Of a stretch of DNA of 64,000 bases, positions 11,680 through 24,089 are shown piece by piece. Position 1 is the stretch's first letter. Each line of letters begins with the position of its first letter. The position numbers and the translations under genes were made by a program. Source of the stretch: Zhengitettix transpicula (lineage: Eukaryota; Arthropoda; Insecta; Orthoptera; Tetrigidae); the NCBI GenBank assembly GCA_037074705.1, contig CM073592.1:24214629-24278628 (forward strand), read 5' to 3'. The notes below the pieces were generated by a model. That model ran no database searches. It had not been told where the DNA came from and worked only from the letters and a program-made list of their open reading frames with translations.

Positions 11680-14600
11680 ATGGTGGCTGGATGCTTCCTG
11701 ATTCTGGTAATCCTGACACCGGTCCACCGCATCGTCGTGGAATGTGCCGCTCCTGAAGACAACGAGTATGTGTCCACGGCGGCGCTCAACTTCGGCTTAG
11801 GTTACAGATTCTTCCCGGACCAGTACTGGTTGTCCAATCCCACGGAACTGCCATCCCCCGGCGTCCCTTACAGGCTGGACGGCTCTGTTGTTCCGCTCTC
11901 CTACGATCTCTCCCTCAGGCCTTACCTGGACGCGGCGAAGAACTTCAGCTTCAACGGTGTCGTGGTGATCAGAGCCGAGGTGTCGCGGAGGACGCGTAAC
12001 ATAACTCTGCACGTCCATGACCTCCTCACCGTCCAGACGTCGAGCATCGTCGTCAGAAACTCATTCGATGGTGGCAGGGCGTTGAAAGTGTTGAGCGCTC
12101 GCTCTACAAAGGAAGGCAACGACTTCTTCGTCATCAGTATGGGCTCAAGTCTCGTCCCGGGCCAGAAGATCACCATCTCCGCGGCCTTCACCGGACATCT
12201 GCTCGAGGACACCAAAGGCTTCTACAGGAGCTGGTACATGGAAAACGGAAAGATGAAGTAAGAATTTAGCAAGAACATTGTTGTTTATATTGATCCATTC
12301 CAAGACCGTTAAATTCTTAAATGTGGTAAAAACAGGTCTAGAAAATTTGTAATATAAATTGGAAAAGGTTGGAATATTAAAGCGAGTTAAAAAGAAAAAG
12401 GAAGGAAGTAAACAGGGTTTTGAACAGCTTATGAGCTGGTTGGTTTAGTTCGTCTAAGAATAAAATAATTCATGCCTCAATACAATAATTATTGTACTTA
12501 ATAGAAATTTTTTGTCCGTTTATATGACATATTATATGAAATTATAAAGTTATGATAATTTTTTAAAATATTTTTTTCCGTAAATGAAACGTACAGCGAA
12601 TTTATTCAAATCTTATCTTCATACTCCGTCAATTCTTCCCTTTTCGTTTTCAACAATTCACATTCTTATTGTTAAGTTTTTGGTTTTTAAAAGAACCTAT
12701 GAATTAAAGGTTTGGTACTCAAAATTCCCATGGACATTTGATTACCTTTTTTTATTTTAATAGAGCTCGTCTTTCAGGCCTTAACCAGCAGTGCCATTAC
12801 TTTTTACTTTAAAGAAGGGAATTTCATGTTATTCTTTATCCACTGATGAGATACGGACCGTTTCTGGTCAGTGTAAATATTTCACCCCCCCCCCCCTCCT
12901 TTACGGAAAAAAAATAGTTGAATGTCTTGCCCGGCGTAATAAATAATCTGTTTCTATGTCCATTATCAATTTAAATATGTTTTTTTAATGACGATCGAAT
13001 GAGTATTTGTCCTCTTTTTTCAAGGTGGATGGCTGTAAGTGACTTGGACGTGACATTCGCCCGAAAAGTTTTCCCGTGTTTCGACGAGCCTTCTTACAAA
13101 GCCGTGTTCAAGATCACTTTAATAATCCCCCAGGGATTCATTGCCCGATCAAATGCTGACATTGATGGGTTCCCTATCAGGTAAATTAGTCATTATAAAC
13201 TTTATTTGCTTAACTAAACAATTTCGTCAATTAATGTGTAGGTGGCTGTTGCCTGTTTCACAGAAGTGGTACTAAGGTGAAGTACGTTTTCAAACCGACG
13301 CCCAAAATATCCACGTACCTCGTGGCCTTTCTCGTCGCCGAATTCTCCGGAACTGAGTCAGAATCTGACAGTCGCGTGAAGATCTGGTCCAGACCGGAGA
13401 CAGAGTCGCAGAGAGGTTTCATGTCGCGCGTCCTTCCGGAACTCCTGGGTTACCTGGAGGACTACACGAACATGACTTACTCCATGGACAAGCTGGACTC
13501 CGTCGCGGCTCTGGAAGTCATACCATCCGCCATGGAGAATTGGGGTATGATAACGGCCAGGCAAGTGAACAAAGTCTTCACTTGAGAAACTAATTTGGGT
13601 AACGTTAAGTTTCAAGAGTGATGAAAACAATTGAATATCCTGGACAAGATTCGCAAAATTCTGAGGCCTCTTTCGGAAATACTCTGATCCATAATCTGGC
13701 CTCTCATTATTTCAGATTTCATTGTTCTGATCTTTCGACAGGTTACGCCCTATTCAGATATAAAACCCTCTGAGTGCGCTGCCTTGTTCCGGGTTAACGT
13801 GGTCATATTAATAAAAACAGATACTCAATAATTCTTCGCATACGTACACAATGAAGAATTTTTAGTTAAATGGATTGTGGGACATGAAGTATTGTTTGAC
13901 GACATGAGGTTAACTGAGGAAAATCCCCTGTAAATTGGGCTCTTTCACGACGGAAGTCATCGATAACACTTTGGAGGCTTCCTACAACAGTAAATTGTAT
14001 AAATCCCTTGAAATAAATATACCTTGCTGATTTTAGGGAGGAACTGCTGCTGGTAGACGAAGCTAAGTCCCCCGAGAGCTACGTGCGTCACGCATGTGCA
14101 GTCATGAGCCACGAGTTCTCTCATCAGTGGTTCGGAAACGTCGTCACTCCTGCTTGGTGGACCTACACCTGGCTCAGCGAGGGATTCGCGAACTTCTTCA
14201 AGTTCGTCGCAGTCGACGGGGTGAGTTCTCTTGCGATTGCTGACCATATTTTCGTAGTTTGAACTGACTATGAGGCAATCGAGAAGTCGTTTCTGTGATT
14301 ATTGCTAACAGGTTAAGCCGGAGTGGGAGCAGGATGACATGTTTCTTGTGCAAGATGCCCAATTTGTACTGTCACTGGACTCAAGTCCAAACTCCTGGTC
14401 ACTTACCATCAAAGATGAGGACGTTCAAACGGCTGATCAGGCAGCTTGGGCTTTTAATAGCATAAGTTACACTAAAGGTAAAACAAAAACATTATATTTA
14501 TTTTATAAAGTCGAGAAATAGTTCACACGAATATATTTCATCAACAGGGTCGACCTTCTTGCGAATGGTTCAACATGCTTTGGGAAAATCCACATTTAGA

Positions 14601-17600
14601 AGAGGAGTTCAACGATACTTAGCGAATAGGTTAGAGAATTGTTTTATCTGCCTGATTTTAAAAATCTAGAGTTACTAGTTTAATGATGTGCTGGGATGAA
14701 AACATTTCTCCTCAGCTGTAGTTTATTTTGCACTTCCCAATTCATCTCCGATCTGATATCGGATCTCATGTTTTGAAATATATTTTCCTCTTCTGAATAA
14801 GGCCAATTTAATTCTATTTCAGAAACCCTTCTCGTTAGTTATCTAGCTGAGATTATTTTACCAATGCGTCGCTCCTCGTTAACTTCTTTCAATTTTCAGC
14901 TAACAGTTTCCCAAACTGTAATGTACATTTGCCACAAAAACGGACTTTCACGAATTAAAGCTTTACGTTCAGTTTGTCTGTAATCACATATTTTAATGTA
15001 CTGGTGAATAGTACTTTGAAACTTATTTTTCTGAAACGTCTAAGAAACGTTATTTGCCTTAATCAGTAAAAGTCAATATTTTGGTTGAACTAAGGCGCGA
15101 CAAATATGGGACTTGCAATTTACTCAAAATTTTCTTATTAGAAATATATATTTCAGGTACAGTGGTATTTAGAATATGTATTTTCTTATTTTTTTTCAGA
15201 AAGTACAGCGTCGTTACCGAAGACGACCTCTTCGAAGCTCTTGGTGCAGAAGTTAAAACGCCTAACGCTTGCTTTGACAGACACAGTCTTAAAGATATCC
15301 TGAAAACATGGACGAGGAATCCTGGATATCCTCTTCTTTCAGTGAGAAGGAACTACCAAGGAAATACGGCTACCATTACACAGGTAAATAATATTGTGAC
15401 TGATCGCTAATTTTCTCTTAATGCAGTTCATTCGTCCCTTTGGAATTACTGAGAAGTGAAAAATTGTTATTGACGTTATAGGAATAATTTAGCTATGAGC
15501 TTGCGACAGACAGTAAGTGTTTAAATAGAAAATATGAGAATGTTTTACTGATGCAGCAGAGGGACAGCACCAGCAGACATCAGACAGCATCGACCACCAC
15601 GACGTAATTTTTTTTTCGTTTCTTTTCGAGTGTATTTTTTGAAGTTATTCATGTACTTGACATTGAAGTTCGTCAATTTAAATATGTTATGAAAACTAAT
15701 GAGTCCTCGTTTACTAATACTGAAAACGATTCTGACTCTACTATACGAAGACGCTGCCAACTGTCTCTTCTGCTTCATCACGGTATCAGTGTGAGCTCAC
15801 TCTAAGAATCATCAAACTCCGGTTATGAATTGTTAGGAGATCTTAGAACTTAAACGCACCTCCTAATTTTTCCTTGCAGCAGTGCGTACATTGATATTCG
15901 TCTTCCTTTATCCAGAGGCGCTTTCTCTCGACTGGTGAGCCCATATCTCCTCCTGAGTGGATCGTCCCAGTGAACTGGGCCACGAGGTACGAAGATTTCT
16001 CAAATACCACGGCTTTTGCATGCTTGAACAAATCAAACCCCGTGGAGATAGGCAACATCCCGAAGAACTCGTGGTTTTTGGTAAACAACAAAGGAACTGG
16101 TGAGTGCAGTTAAAATAACCTTGATGGCCAACAATGCAGATACGGAGGACGTTCTTAATTGTTGTGTAGTCCAACCCGTGAAAATTTACAATTAACATAT
16201 ATATATAAAGTCAAAAGTGAACTATAACATTTTTTTTATACAGGAAACATTCATAAAATGAGTGAAACTAGTGACAGAAAGCAAGTGTGTAGATCAGTAG
16301 AAATTAATATAGATATGAAGAAAGCCTCTCTCCTGACAGAAAAAGTTCAGAAACCAGTACTAAGTAATCTCCGTCGAAACCTTAGGAATCAACTTTGCAA
16401 GTCAATGATTACTGCACTTAAATATAATTTTCAGGTTATGCAAGTTTACGTCATCGAAAATTTTGACAGATAATCTCAGTCGTTTGATACAAGCGATAGA
16501 GAATAAGATATTTACTATTAAGTAAACGCTTTTTTGTTAGATCTAATTTTATAATATTCGCATCTTTTTTCACTTTAAATAGATTAAATGTTGATTTCAG
16601 CTTAAAGAGGGATAATACGGTCAAAATTTTAATTTAATAAGATATATTGATTAAAATGCACTAATTTATTCATATTCAAGCTCTTGTTGTATCTGAAGGC
16701 ATGCAATAACCATATATCACCTCGTCACGAATATGTTGGACCTGTTCAGTTTTCCGTAATCCTAACATTATCCATTTTTGATTATGAACTCGATCGCCAG
16801 GACTGTATCGTGTGGACTACGACGAGGAGAACTGGGCGAGGATAATTCGCCAACTGAACACAGACCACAAAAAGATCGACCTTCTCAACCAAGCGAAAAT
16901 TGTTGACGATGCCTTCGCTTTGGCCAGAGTAAGAGGGAACTACACCACGGCCCTCGAGATCACAAGGTTCTTCCGGAACCAGACTGAAAACGTGCCGTGG
17001 ACAGCTCTGTTCAACTCCCTCACGTTCCTCAGGGACAGACTCACCTCCAGCAAGTACAATAAGGACTTTAGGGTAAGCTGAACATCCCATAGAGAAAGTT
17101 CTCGGCGAAGAAAATCAATCACTATTGACTCAGTGATTCATTTCATGATTTCCAGAGTTACGTTTTAAATCTTATGGAGCATCTGTATGGACGATACAGC
17201 TCCTTCGTCGTGGCGAAGGACACTCCATCCCAAGAGAAGCTTCTTATTAATAGTGTTTTATCGTGGGCATGTCGTCTCGGTCGTCAGGGATGTTCCCAAA
17301 GTGCTCTACGAGTGTTCAGTAAAGCTGCAAAGACACCGTAAGCAACCTTTAATTTATTGTTCGGAACCGACTTCATGCCATATATATGGATTTTGTCGTC
17401 ACTACGTACCACATTAAATACACTAATAAATAAAATGAAACCCGTGATTGATCAATTCGTGAAACACTAGATGAAACATTTTACATGAATAATCTCAACG
17501 TACTTCAGGCCAATTTTCTCATCAAAAATAAAATTTATAATTTAATTTAATTTTCATTGCATCATACAGTTTCACAACGTTTAATCTGCATATGTTGAAT

Positions 17601-20600
17601 TAATTTTTTTGAGTAATAAGTTAGATTTATTTAAAAATAAAATCACAGTTAAGAGTAACGTAACTAGAACGATTATTAAAAATTGTGTTACCGATTTTCA
17701 TGTTGAAATACAGGCTCGTGTAGTAAATATATAAGTATGGAATTTGAAATTATATATTAAAAAAATCAAGAGCTTGACTAACGACCGTTGCTGTAAAAAT
17801 ATTAAGGTTTAATATTTATGGTTTCATCTTTACTTCTCGTACAGGCAAGATGGTCGCTCCAAATATTCCAGTTATTCACTCCTGCACCGACATTAGTCAG
17901 AAACTGTGAATATCTTTTCGTTCACTCGTTTGCTTTTTACGTGCTTCACTACGAGAAACTCCTGAACAGTGCTCCGAAAATATTTCTAAATTTACAAGAA
18001 CATCGTATCGTTCATATGCCCGGCATTACCTTAATCATTATTCTCGAGTTTATAGCATTATAATAAAATAAATAGTTAAATATAGCTTTAATGAACTGAA
18101 ATAATTGTTGACCAAACTTGAAAGATTGGCTCGGGATTCTAACTAACTCACAAGTGAACAAGATCTGGATGGACGTGCTTGTATTGTCATTGCAGGATAC
18201 CGCCTGACACGAGGAGTATCGTGTACTGTGAAGCCATCATATCAGGGGCAAATGACGTGTGGTTCCAGTTATGGTCAAGATTCCAGAACACAGTCGTAGA
18301 GTCGGAGAGGAAACTTCTGATGAAGGCTCTGACGTGCTCCAGGAACGCCAACACGTTGCGCTGGTAAGGGTTGCTTCAACAGATCACGAGGAAGTTTAAT
18401 AAATTCTTAAGTTGGATTGTGTATGAAGACAACAGAAAGTCTAATTGTTCCCTAATATTTTGTAGCTTATAAACAGATATCTATTTTCCCTGACATACTA
18501 ATACAAACGAACTGACAACATTTAGTCTTCGAAATCGTTCACTTTCATTCCATCATTTTAAGAATATTTGCAATTCATTATTATTTCTAGATAACATATT
18601 AATCAAATTTAGTCTGACACTAAACTAAATGTCCTTCAAAATTCCCTGACGCATTACCCGATCGAAGTAAACTGTTTTTAATAATCAACAATTTAAATAA
18701 TATTTTATTTTAACGTCTGTTTTTAAGATTTGCATTTAAATTAACAAACACTTTTTTAATTCAACAAAATATATGACCACATAAAAATTTATTTAAAGGC
18801 GCTACGTTTCGGAACTTATTTGTACCCTCTTCAGGCTGTGGCCCGACTAAACGGTCTGTCTTCCTATAAAAATATATATTATTGGTTCCCAACGCGACGT
18901 GAGACCAAAATACAGTTCTTTTTTATTTTTTATATATTTTATTTTCAGTATTTTTTCTATAAAATTGTGATTTAAAATATTATATTTTTCACTACACCAT
19001 ATGAAATTTTTACAAGTTTTATGTATCTGATTATTAAGATATTGTTTGACGTTTCGTTACCGTAGGAACCTAACAAGTAATAACCATAGCTAGACTGAGG
19101 AATCGTTTTTAACATCAAGACACGCCTTTCAGTCGGACCACAGCCTGAAGAGGGTGCAAATAAGTATCGAAACATAGCGCAGTTAAATAAAATTTATTGT
19201 GATAAATAAAAAATTATTTTTAAATTATAAATGTGTTAATGGTTACCTAAGTATTTCTTTTATAATCAACAATTATTAAAATATTTGTACGTTTGTACAA
19301 TTTTCGTTAAATATCCACGAAAGGGAAAATTCTCGCTCTGACAACGCCAAATATTTAACAGTATTTTACTATATAATAAAACTCGAATTATCTAGAAATA
19401 AAAAAAAAGATGCATTGATTGCGAATGCTTGAAGCACTGATTTTTTTCCATGTTTGGACACAGTCGTCACTGCGGTTGAATCAGAATACAGCGACTTTAA
19501 CCTGAATATATTTTTGACCGGAAGTGAAACATTAGTCTGTAACCAATCCGATTATTTTTGTATAAATATAAATATAAAATTATTATTTATGTTGAAGTGT
19601 CAAATGTTTAAGAATAATATTTTCGTTATTCCCCTTAATATCAAATATCGCACTATTTTCTTATAAAACACAAAATGGAGTTAAAAAACGTACATACAAG
19701 AAAATGGCATTTCTCATATTAAATGTAATGGTCTCTGTTTCAGGTTCATGGACCAAGCTGAAGATCCGCATTCGGGCATCAGGAAGCTGGACGCAGTTTC
19801 TGCTGTCGCAGGAGTCTGTGACAACCCCACAGCCTTCGACGTAGCCCTCGAATACGCCAGAGAAAAAATACAAAATGGGAAAGGGAAGTATGTAACTTCT
19901 CTTTCAGGATCTCATGTTTTTAAACGACAATATATATAAAGTGCGTTCTAGTTCGAAAGCCGCATAAGGAGATATCATAAAATCTGGAAGTTGATAGAGA
20001 AATGAGCTTCAGCTTAGAATTGACTTGTAATTATAAATTAAATTAATGCGAGAAAAATTAGTTGGCGTCAGAACGAGAAACGTTTCCAGTTCAGAAAATC
20101 TTGGCGGTCAAATTTTTAAATAAGGTTAATAATATCTTTTAACCACTTTCGAGGGTGTTAAACCATCAGAAATTTATCGGCAATAAGGAGGTAGTCTCTG
20201 ACGTATAGATGGCGGGTTATGTTCTAAAGTACCATGGTTTAGTATTTCGCTCTAGTGAATTTGTAAACATGGGGGGAAAAATGGCCATCGTTATGTGATA
20301 CAATACTTTTATTTTGAAAGGTCTCAGTCGAACCAAAATCAAAGTCGATCTAGGTTCTACTGTGGGGGGAATCTGCTCATTTGTTTCAAACAATAAAATA
20401 CTGTGTTGCGGAGTTTAAACGAGGTCGTACGAACTGTCAAGACGAACTATGGATGGTCGACCAAATGAAGTGACCACGCCAGGAAAAAATGGTGACGAAA
20501 ATCCACAAAATGGCATTCGCGAGGTAGCAGACAAGGTAGTGTTGTGCTCCTTCGCATTATTTTTCTCTTTCCTACCTTGAAAAAAATAGCTTGACGGTAA

Positions 20601-21700
20601 AAAATTTACCATCACGCCTGTGGTTGATGGAGATCGATGATTTAAATATTTTACTGTAACGTCACTGTGAATTATTCAGTCTAAATTTTTTTTGTTATCG
20701 ACCCATTGTATTTCATTATTATTTTTCAGATTGGGCTTGATGAAAACCATACTTCTGGAACTTGCGGTCAAAGTTTCGAATAGGAATCAAGCTGATAAGG
20801 TATGAATTTTTTCATGGACTAAAACTTTAATACTCATCATATAAATTTGAAATAAGCTCGTCATCAAGTGTCAGCCTCGTATATCAGGAAGTATATTTTA
20901 TAATAAATAATTTTAAAATTAATTTCCCTAGTCCAGTTTCAACTATATGATCCTTATGAAGAGTATTACAATTTTTAGTACGCTTATAAATGTCTTCAAA
21001 AAAAATTAAATGTCAAACTATAGTTAGTCGCTATCTATAATGGTTTCGTATAATTTGAGTCTAGACAACTTATGAGAACGCATGAATTAGGTTTACACGT
21101 AATGGTCGTGCATGGCAGCCAAGGATAATTTGAGACAACGTTGAAATTCAACTTAAATGTTCAATCGTGACGCTTCACCGGTCAGTGTCACGGTTTATCC
21201 TTTACAGTTCAGTTTAACACATTCATAGCAAACATTAAGGTCCGTTGTTTCCTCTGTCGAATTTTGTAGACTTTGTATTTTGCTCAAAAACAGATTAGAA
21301 GAAATTAAAAATTGAGTATTATAACACCCAGGAGAAACAACAGAAGGGTATTATATTTTTTTAAAATGAAAAAACAATATCATATTCTTGGAATTTCCTC
21401 AGAAAAAAGAATTAATGTGGGTTTAACCGATTTTCCTGGCGTACTATCATGAAATTAACACCCAACATTTCTTTGACTGACACAGCTCGTGTGAAAATTT
21501 AAATTATGTAAATGAATTAAGGTAAAACAAATAACATAAAAATAATTGTAGTTTTGCAATATTTCTTTCAGCTCCTGTCAGTCGCCAGTCTGATAAATTT
21601 GCACAAGGTGATTGGGATGACTACATCATCCATACTGGAGTGGATGTCGAGGAACGAAGAGCAAGTCGGTCTGTGGTTCAGACAAAACCTTACCTTGTAA
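11680..21700 (+). CDS. M1 zinc aminopeptidase (aminopeptidase N-like), complete, 14 exons, 931 aa
   Basis: Exons: 11680-12257, 13025-13180, 13264-13560, 14037-14220, 14312-14477, 14548-14629, 15200-15383, 15916-16099, 16801-17072, 17156-17337, 18196-18363, 19744-19887, 20730-20799, 21572-21700. They keep one frame and total 2796 bases. An N-terminal signal peptide (MVAGCFLILVILTPV) precedes the M1 N-domain. The substrate motif at 333-337 reads SAMEN instead of the usual GAMEN. Zinc ligands are HEFSH at 369-373 and, after exactly 18 residues, Glu 392. Tyr 458 in SYTKG is the expected transition-state tyrosine. The GAMEN-to-zinc and zinc-to-tyrosine spacings (36 and 89 residues) equal those of human aminopeptidase N, so the enzyme looks active. 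ERAP1_C follows. No C-terminal GPI signal is seen (ends WFRQNLTL), implying a secreted protein. Intron 3 uses a GC donor. A mariner fragment sits in intron 12 and a hammerhead-like inverted repeat in intron 11. Confidence 0.93.
12885..12896. repeat. Homopolymer C run in an intron
   Basis: Twelve consecutive C bases in intron 1 of the aminopeptidase, followed by a T/C stretch and an A run. The length is liable to sequencing error or polymorphism. Confidence 0.8.
18788..19195. repeat. Inverted-repeat element with paired hammerhead-like cores
   Basis: Arms of about 75 bases, 18788-18864 and 19119-19195, are reverse complements with scattered mismatches and flank about 255 bases of AT-rich DNA. 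In the right arm CTGAAGA is at 19145-19151 and GAAAC at 19169-19173. In the left arm the same pair lies on the minus strand at 18828-18834 and 18806-18810. Both are preceded by CCACAGC, and the intervening 17 bases are nearly identical. The element lies in intron 11 of the complete aminopeptidase gene. Best guess is a Penelope-related or nonautonomous hairpin element; no coding remnant is visible. Confidence 0.6.
20401..20545 (+). pseudogene. Mariner-family transposase fragment, decayed
   Basis: Within intron 12 of the aminopeptidase, the plus strand reads EFKRGRTNCQDE in one frame and then GRPNEVTTPG and REVADKV in others. This is the helix-turn-helix region of mariner transposases (typical form CQDE..SGRPNEVTTPE). 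At least one frameshift and the lack of a catalytic DDD domain show it is a dead fragment. Terminal inverted repeats were not located. Confidence 0.65.
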
Positions 21701-21950
21701 TAGGCCACACGCACTTCATGAACCACGATTTGTTAAATTATACGTTGTCTAAGGGATAAAATATATTTTGATATAAATATGATGTTCTCTTCAGTACTCA
21801 TTTGCATTAATACATTTTAAGTTGAAGAACGAACTCGCTCATATATTCCACTACTCATAAACTTGTTGAAATGATTTTACTATTTCACGATCTAATTATT
21901 TCTTTCTCATTGGTGGCATATTTAACTTACCGTTTTACGAAAGCATGAAA

Positions 21951-21956
21951 ATAAAT
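21951..21956 (+). promoter_or_regulatory. Candidate polyadenylation signal of the complete aminopeptidase
   Basis: AATAAA lies about 250 bases after the stop codon of the complete aminopeptidase, just before the convergent IR. Other AT-rich variants lie nearer, so this choice is tentative. Confidence 0.35.
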
Positions 21957-22229
21957 TAATTTAAGCGTGAACGAAAAAGATACACAGGGAAAGAGTATAT
22001 AATAAGACTACTTAAGGTTATTCTTTAATATGTAATGAAAAAACATTGATGATTTATTACTATCATTTCTATAAAACAAGATAAGCATTACTTATTCTCA
22101 TATTTTTATTATATTCCTACTGGTTACAAAACGCTTAAGAAATAATTTTTTCCACTTAGTATTATCCAAAAACCATGCAACTAAATAAACCTAAAGTGAG
22201 ATGAAGGTGAACTATGCAGCTAAGACCAT

Positions 22230-24089
22230 TTAAGTCCCCTCAATTCCTATTTTCACATAGAAATAAAGAACTTCCCCCAAGAAGACGATTGAGGCCAGCA
22301 GGTAGCCGACAAAGACGACAAGGAATGCCACAGTTAGATGTTGGGTGGTGAGGATGACATTGTAGTCGCTAACATTCTCCAGTTCACTGTAATTCTCAGC
22401 ATTTTTCTGTATTTTTCTGTATTGCTCTGAGATTTCTCTCCACCACTTGGACAGGAAGCCGCCCTCGACGATCTGACTCAGTTCGCGGTTAAGCTCTTTG
22501 AACAACGGGAAGGCGGTTGAGTGGAACATGCAGACGTTTTCTACTATCATTGAACCAAAAGCGTCAACTGCTTTGATCGGGTCTTTGTTTTTCTTGTTGT
22601 AGATCCTGGGTTTCCAGAGGCGGACAAATGTCTCAGAAGCTACCGCGACGCTCGTTCTCATGAATGCAGTCTCGTTGAGACAATCCGGCATATTATCGAA
22701 CTTATTTCGTTTGATCCCTAGTTCGACTACCAGCTCCCTCAAGTGCACTGCTACTTGTGTGTACATGGGAAAACATACCATTATATTGGATTCAATCACC
22801 TCCCGGAAGCTAGCTATAGTGCGCATGAAGCCGGGATCAGTCAGAAACGACACCAACGATGACTTGTACGCCGTCTGGACGAACAAACAGTACAAGATGT
22901 ACAGCAAAAAAAATGATTTGAGTACCGATTCGCCAACGGTAACATTTTCGATCAGCACAGCCCAGGCAAGGAGAATGTTCTTACGCATTATACAAGAGGC
23001 GACCACCAACCAGACGGCGAAGACGAGCAGCCACACAGGCACCGAGAACTCAGCCACCAAACTTTGCCAGGGTGGCAAGCGCTCGCCCGATGGCACGTAC
23101 AGATGGTACTTATTCACGAAATAGACTAACGAGTATTCGACATCGGGATAAAAGTCTAAATTACAATCCAAACCGTTAGCATACAAGTCCGACACTCCCT
23201 TCCAAAGATTAGATATCCTCAGGGTCGTTATCTCTTGGAGGTTTCTGTAGATCACGGTAAAGTTGAGTTGCTCCGCTACGAAGCTTATGATATTAGTTTC
23301 CAAACCTCCAACCGGCTGCCCCACGACGTCCGGCACTATGACGTAGGGGGTATTATGCTGGATTTGAACAACAAGGTGACACCCTCGTGGCCGCCGGTCA
23401 GCAAAGAGTTGTGCACCTTTGATGAAACTCTTCCTCTCCGCCGACCACCGATCCATCAGGACCGGCAATTCTGTGTGTTGCCAGCAACGATAACCGACTT
23501 CAGTCGTCATTGCCCACGAGTAAACCTCAACATCGCCCCCAGAACCAGGGCGTTGGAGTAGCACAAGACCATGAGTGACGCGAGCGTTCACCAATTTCTG
23601 AAGAACGGGCACCAACTGCGCAGGATTGCGGACTGTCACGATCCATCGCTCCCTCGGCAGCCATTGGAGTATACCATATGTCATGTGCAGTTGGTCTACC
23701 AGGTTCATAGTCGTCGCGTTCTTTCTTAGCATCACCACGTAAGCCTGCGATCGGTAACCCTTAACTTTTCTCTTAAGTCCCTCGTACTTGACCGGAATGG
23801 CGAACTTTCCCGTAGTGTTAAAACTACGTAATATAAATTTCCTAACTTCCTGAAGTTTTCTGTAGACCTCCTTCTCGAGTCCGAGCGAATATTCGCCGGT
23901 ATTCTCGTACACATAAGCCTCCGTCGCCGCATCTATACATATATGTTCAGGGAAGTAGGCGTCGGCTATGGCAGCCACGCAATCGGCGAGGCTTTTATCT
24001 TCCAGTAGCTCTGTGACTCCTGAATGCAGCAGACCGTCAACAAAACCCAGCGTAATCGTTGTGATAATTATTAAAAATCTTGCATCCAT
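22230..24089 (-). CDS. Divergent ionotropic receptor, intronless, 619 aa (tandem copy 1)
   Basis: A single frame with a signal peptide (MDARFLIIITTITLGFVDG). An N-terminal domain precedes S1 (TPYVIVPD near 247, then GGLETNIISFVAEQLNFTV at about 261-279). The first membrane helix spans about 350-368. The pore-side helix is at 391-417 (FFLLYILYCLFVQTAYKSSL), S2 ends in GGFLSKWW near 543, and a last helix spans about 585-608. No glutamate-binding triad is apparent. Membrane chemoreceptor by family; ligand unknown. It is the sister of the gene at 26407-28245, with nearly identical N-terminal and M3 regions but clear differences in S1-S2. Near residue 555-570 it has an insertion (around YRKIQKNAENYSELE) absent from the sister. 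Confidence 0.92.
   Translation of the reverse strand: MDARFLIIITTITLGFVDGLLHSGVTELLEDKSLADCVAAIADAYFPEHICIDAATEAYVYENTGEYSLGLEKEVYRKLQEVRKFILRSFNTTGKFAIPVKYEGLKRKVKGYRSQAYVVMLRKNATTMNLVDQLHMTYGILQWLPRERWIVTVRNPAQLVPVLQKLVNARVTHGLVLLQRPGSGGDVEVYSWAMTTEVGYRCWQHTELPVLMDRWSAERKSFIKGAQLFADRRPRGCHLVVQIQHNTPYVIVPDVVGQPVGGLETNIISFVAEQLNFTVIYRNLQEITTLRISNLWKGVSDLYANGLDCNLDFYPDVEYSLVYFVNKYHLYVPSGERLPPWQSLVAEFSVPVWLLVFAVWLVVASCIMRKNILLAWAVLIENVTVGESVLKSFFLLYILYCLFVQTAYKSSLVSFLTDPGFMRTIASFREVIESNIMVCFPMYTQVAVHLRELVVELGIKRNKFDNMPDCLNETAFMRTSVAVASETFVRLWKPRIYNKKNKDPIKAVDAFGSMIVENVCMFHSTAFPLFKELNRELSQIVEGGFLSKWWREISEQYRKIQKNAENYSELENVSDYNVILTTQHLTVAFLVVFVGYLLASIVFLGEVLYFYVKIGIEGT

Noticed and set aside
15880..15915. 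Use of TTGCAG at 15879 as the acceptor of aminopeptidase exon 8
   Set aside because: It gives an in-frame stop in phase 0; the later ATCCAG at 15915 gives TQRRFLSTGEP, which fits the family.
22660..23124. Long plus-strand open frame
   Set aside because: It lies wholly inside the minus-strand IR with domain support; it is a shadow frame. The same applies at 23235-23561, 27511-27885 and 5774-6166.
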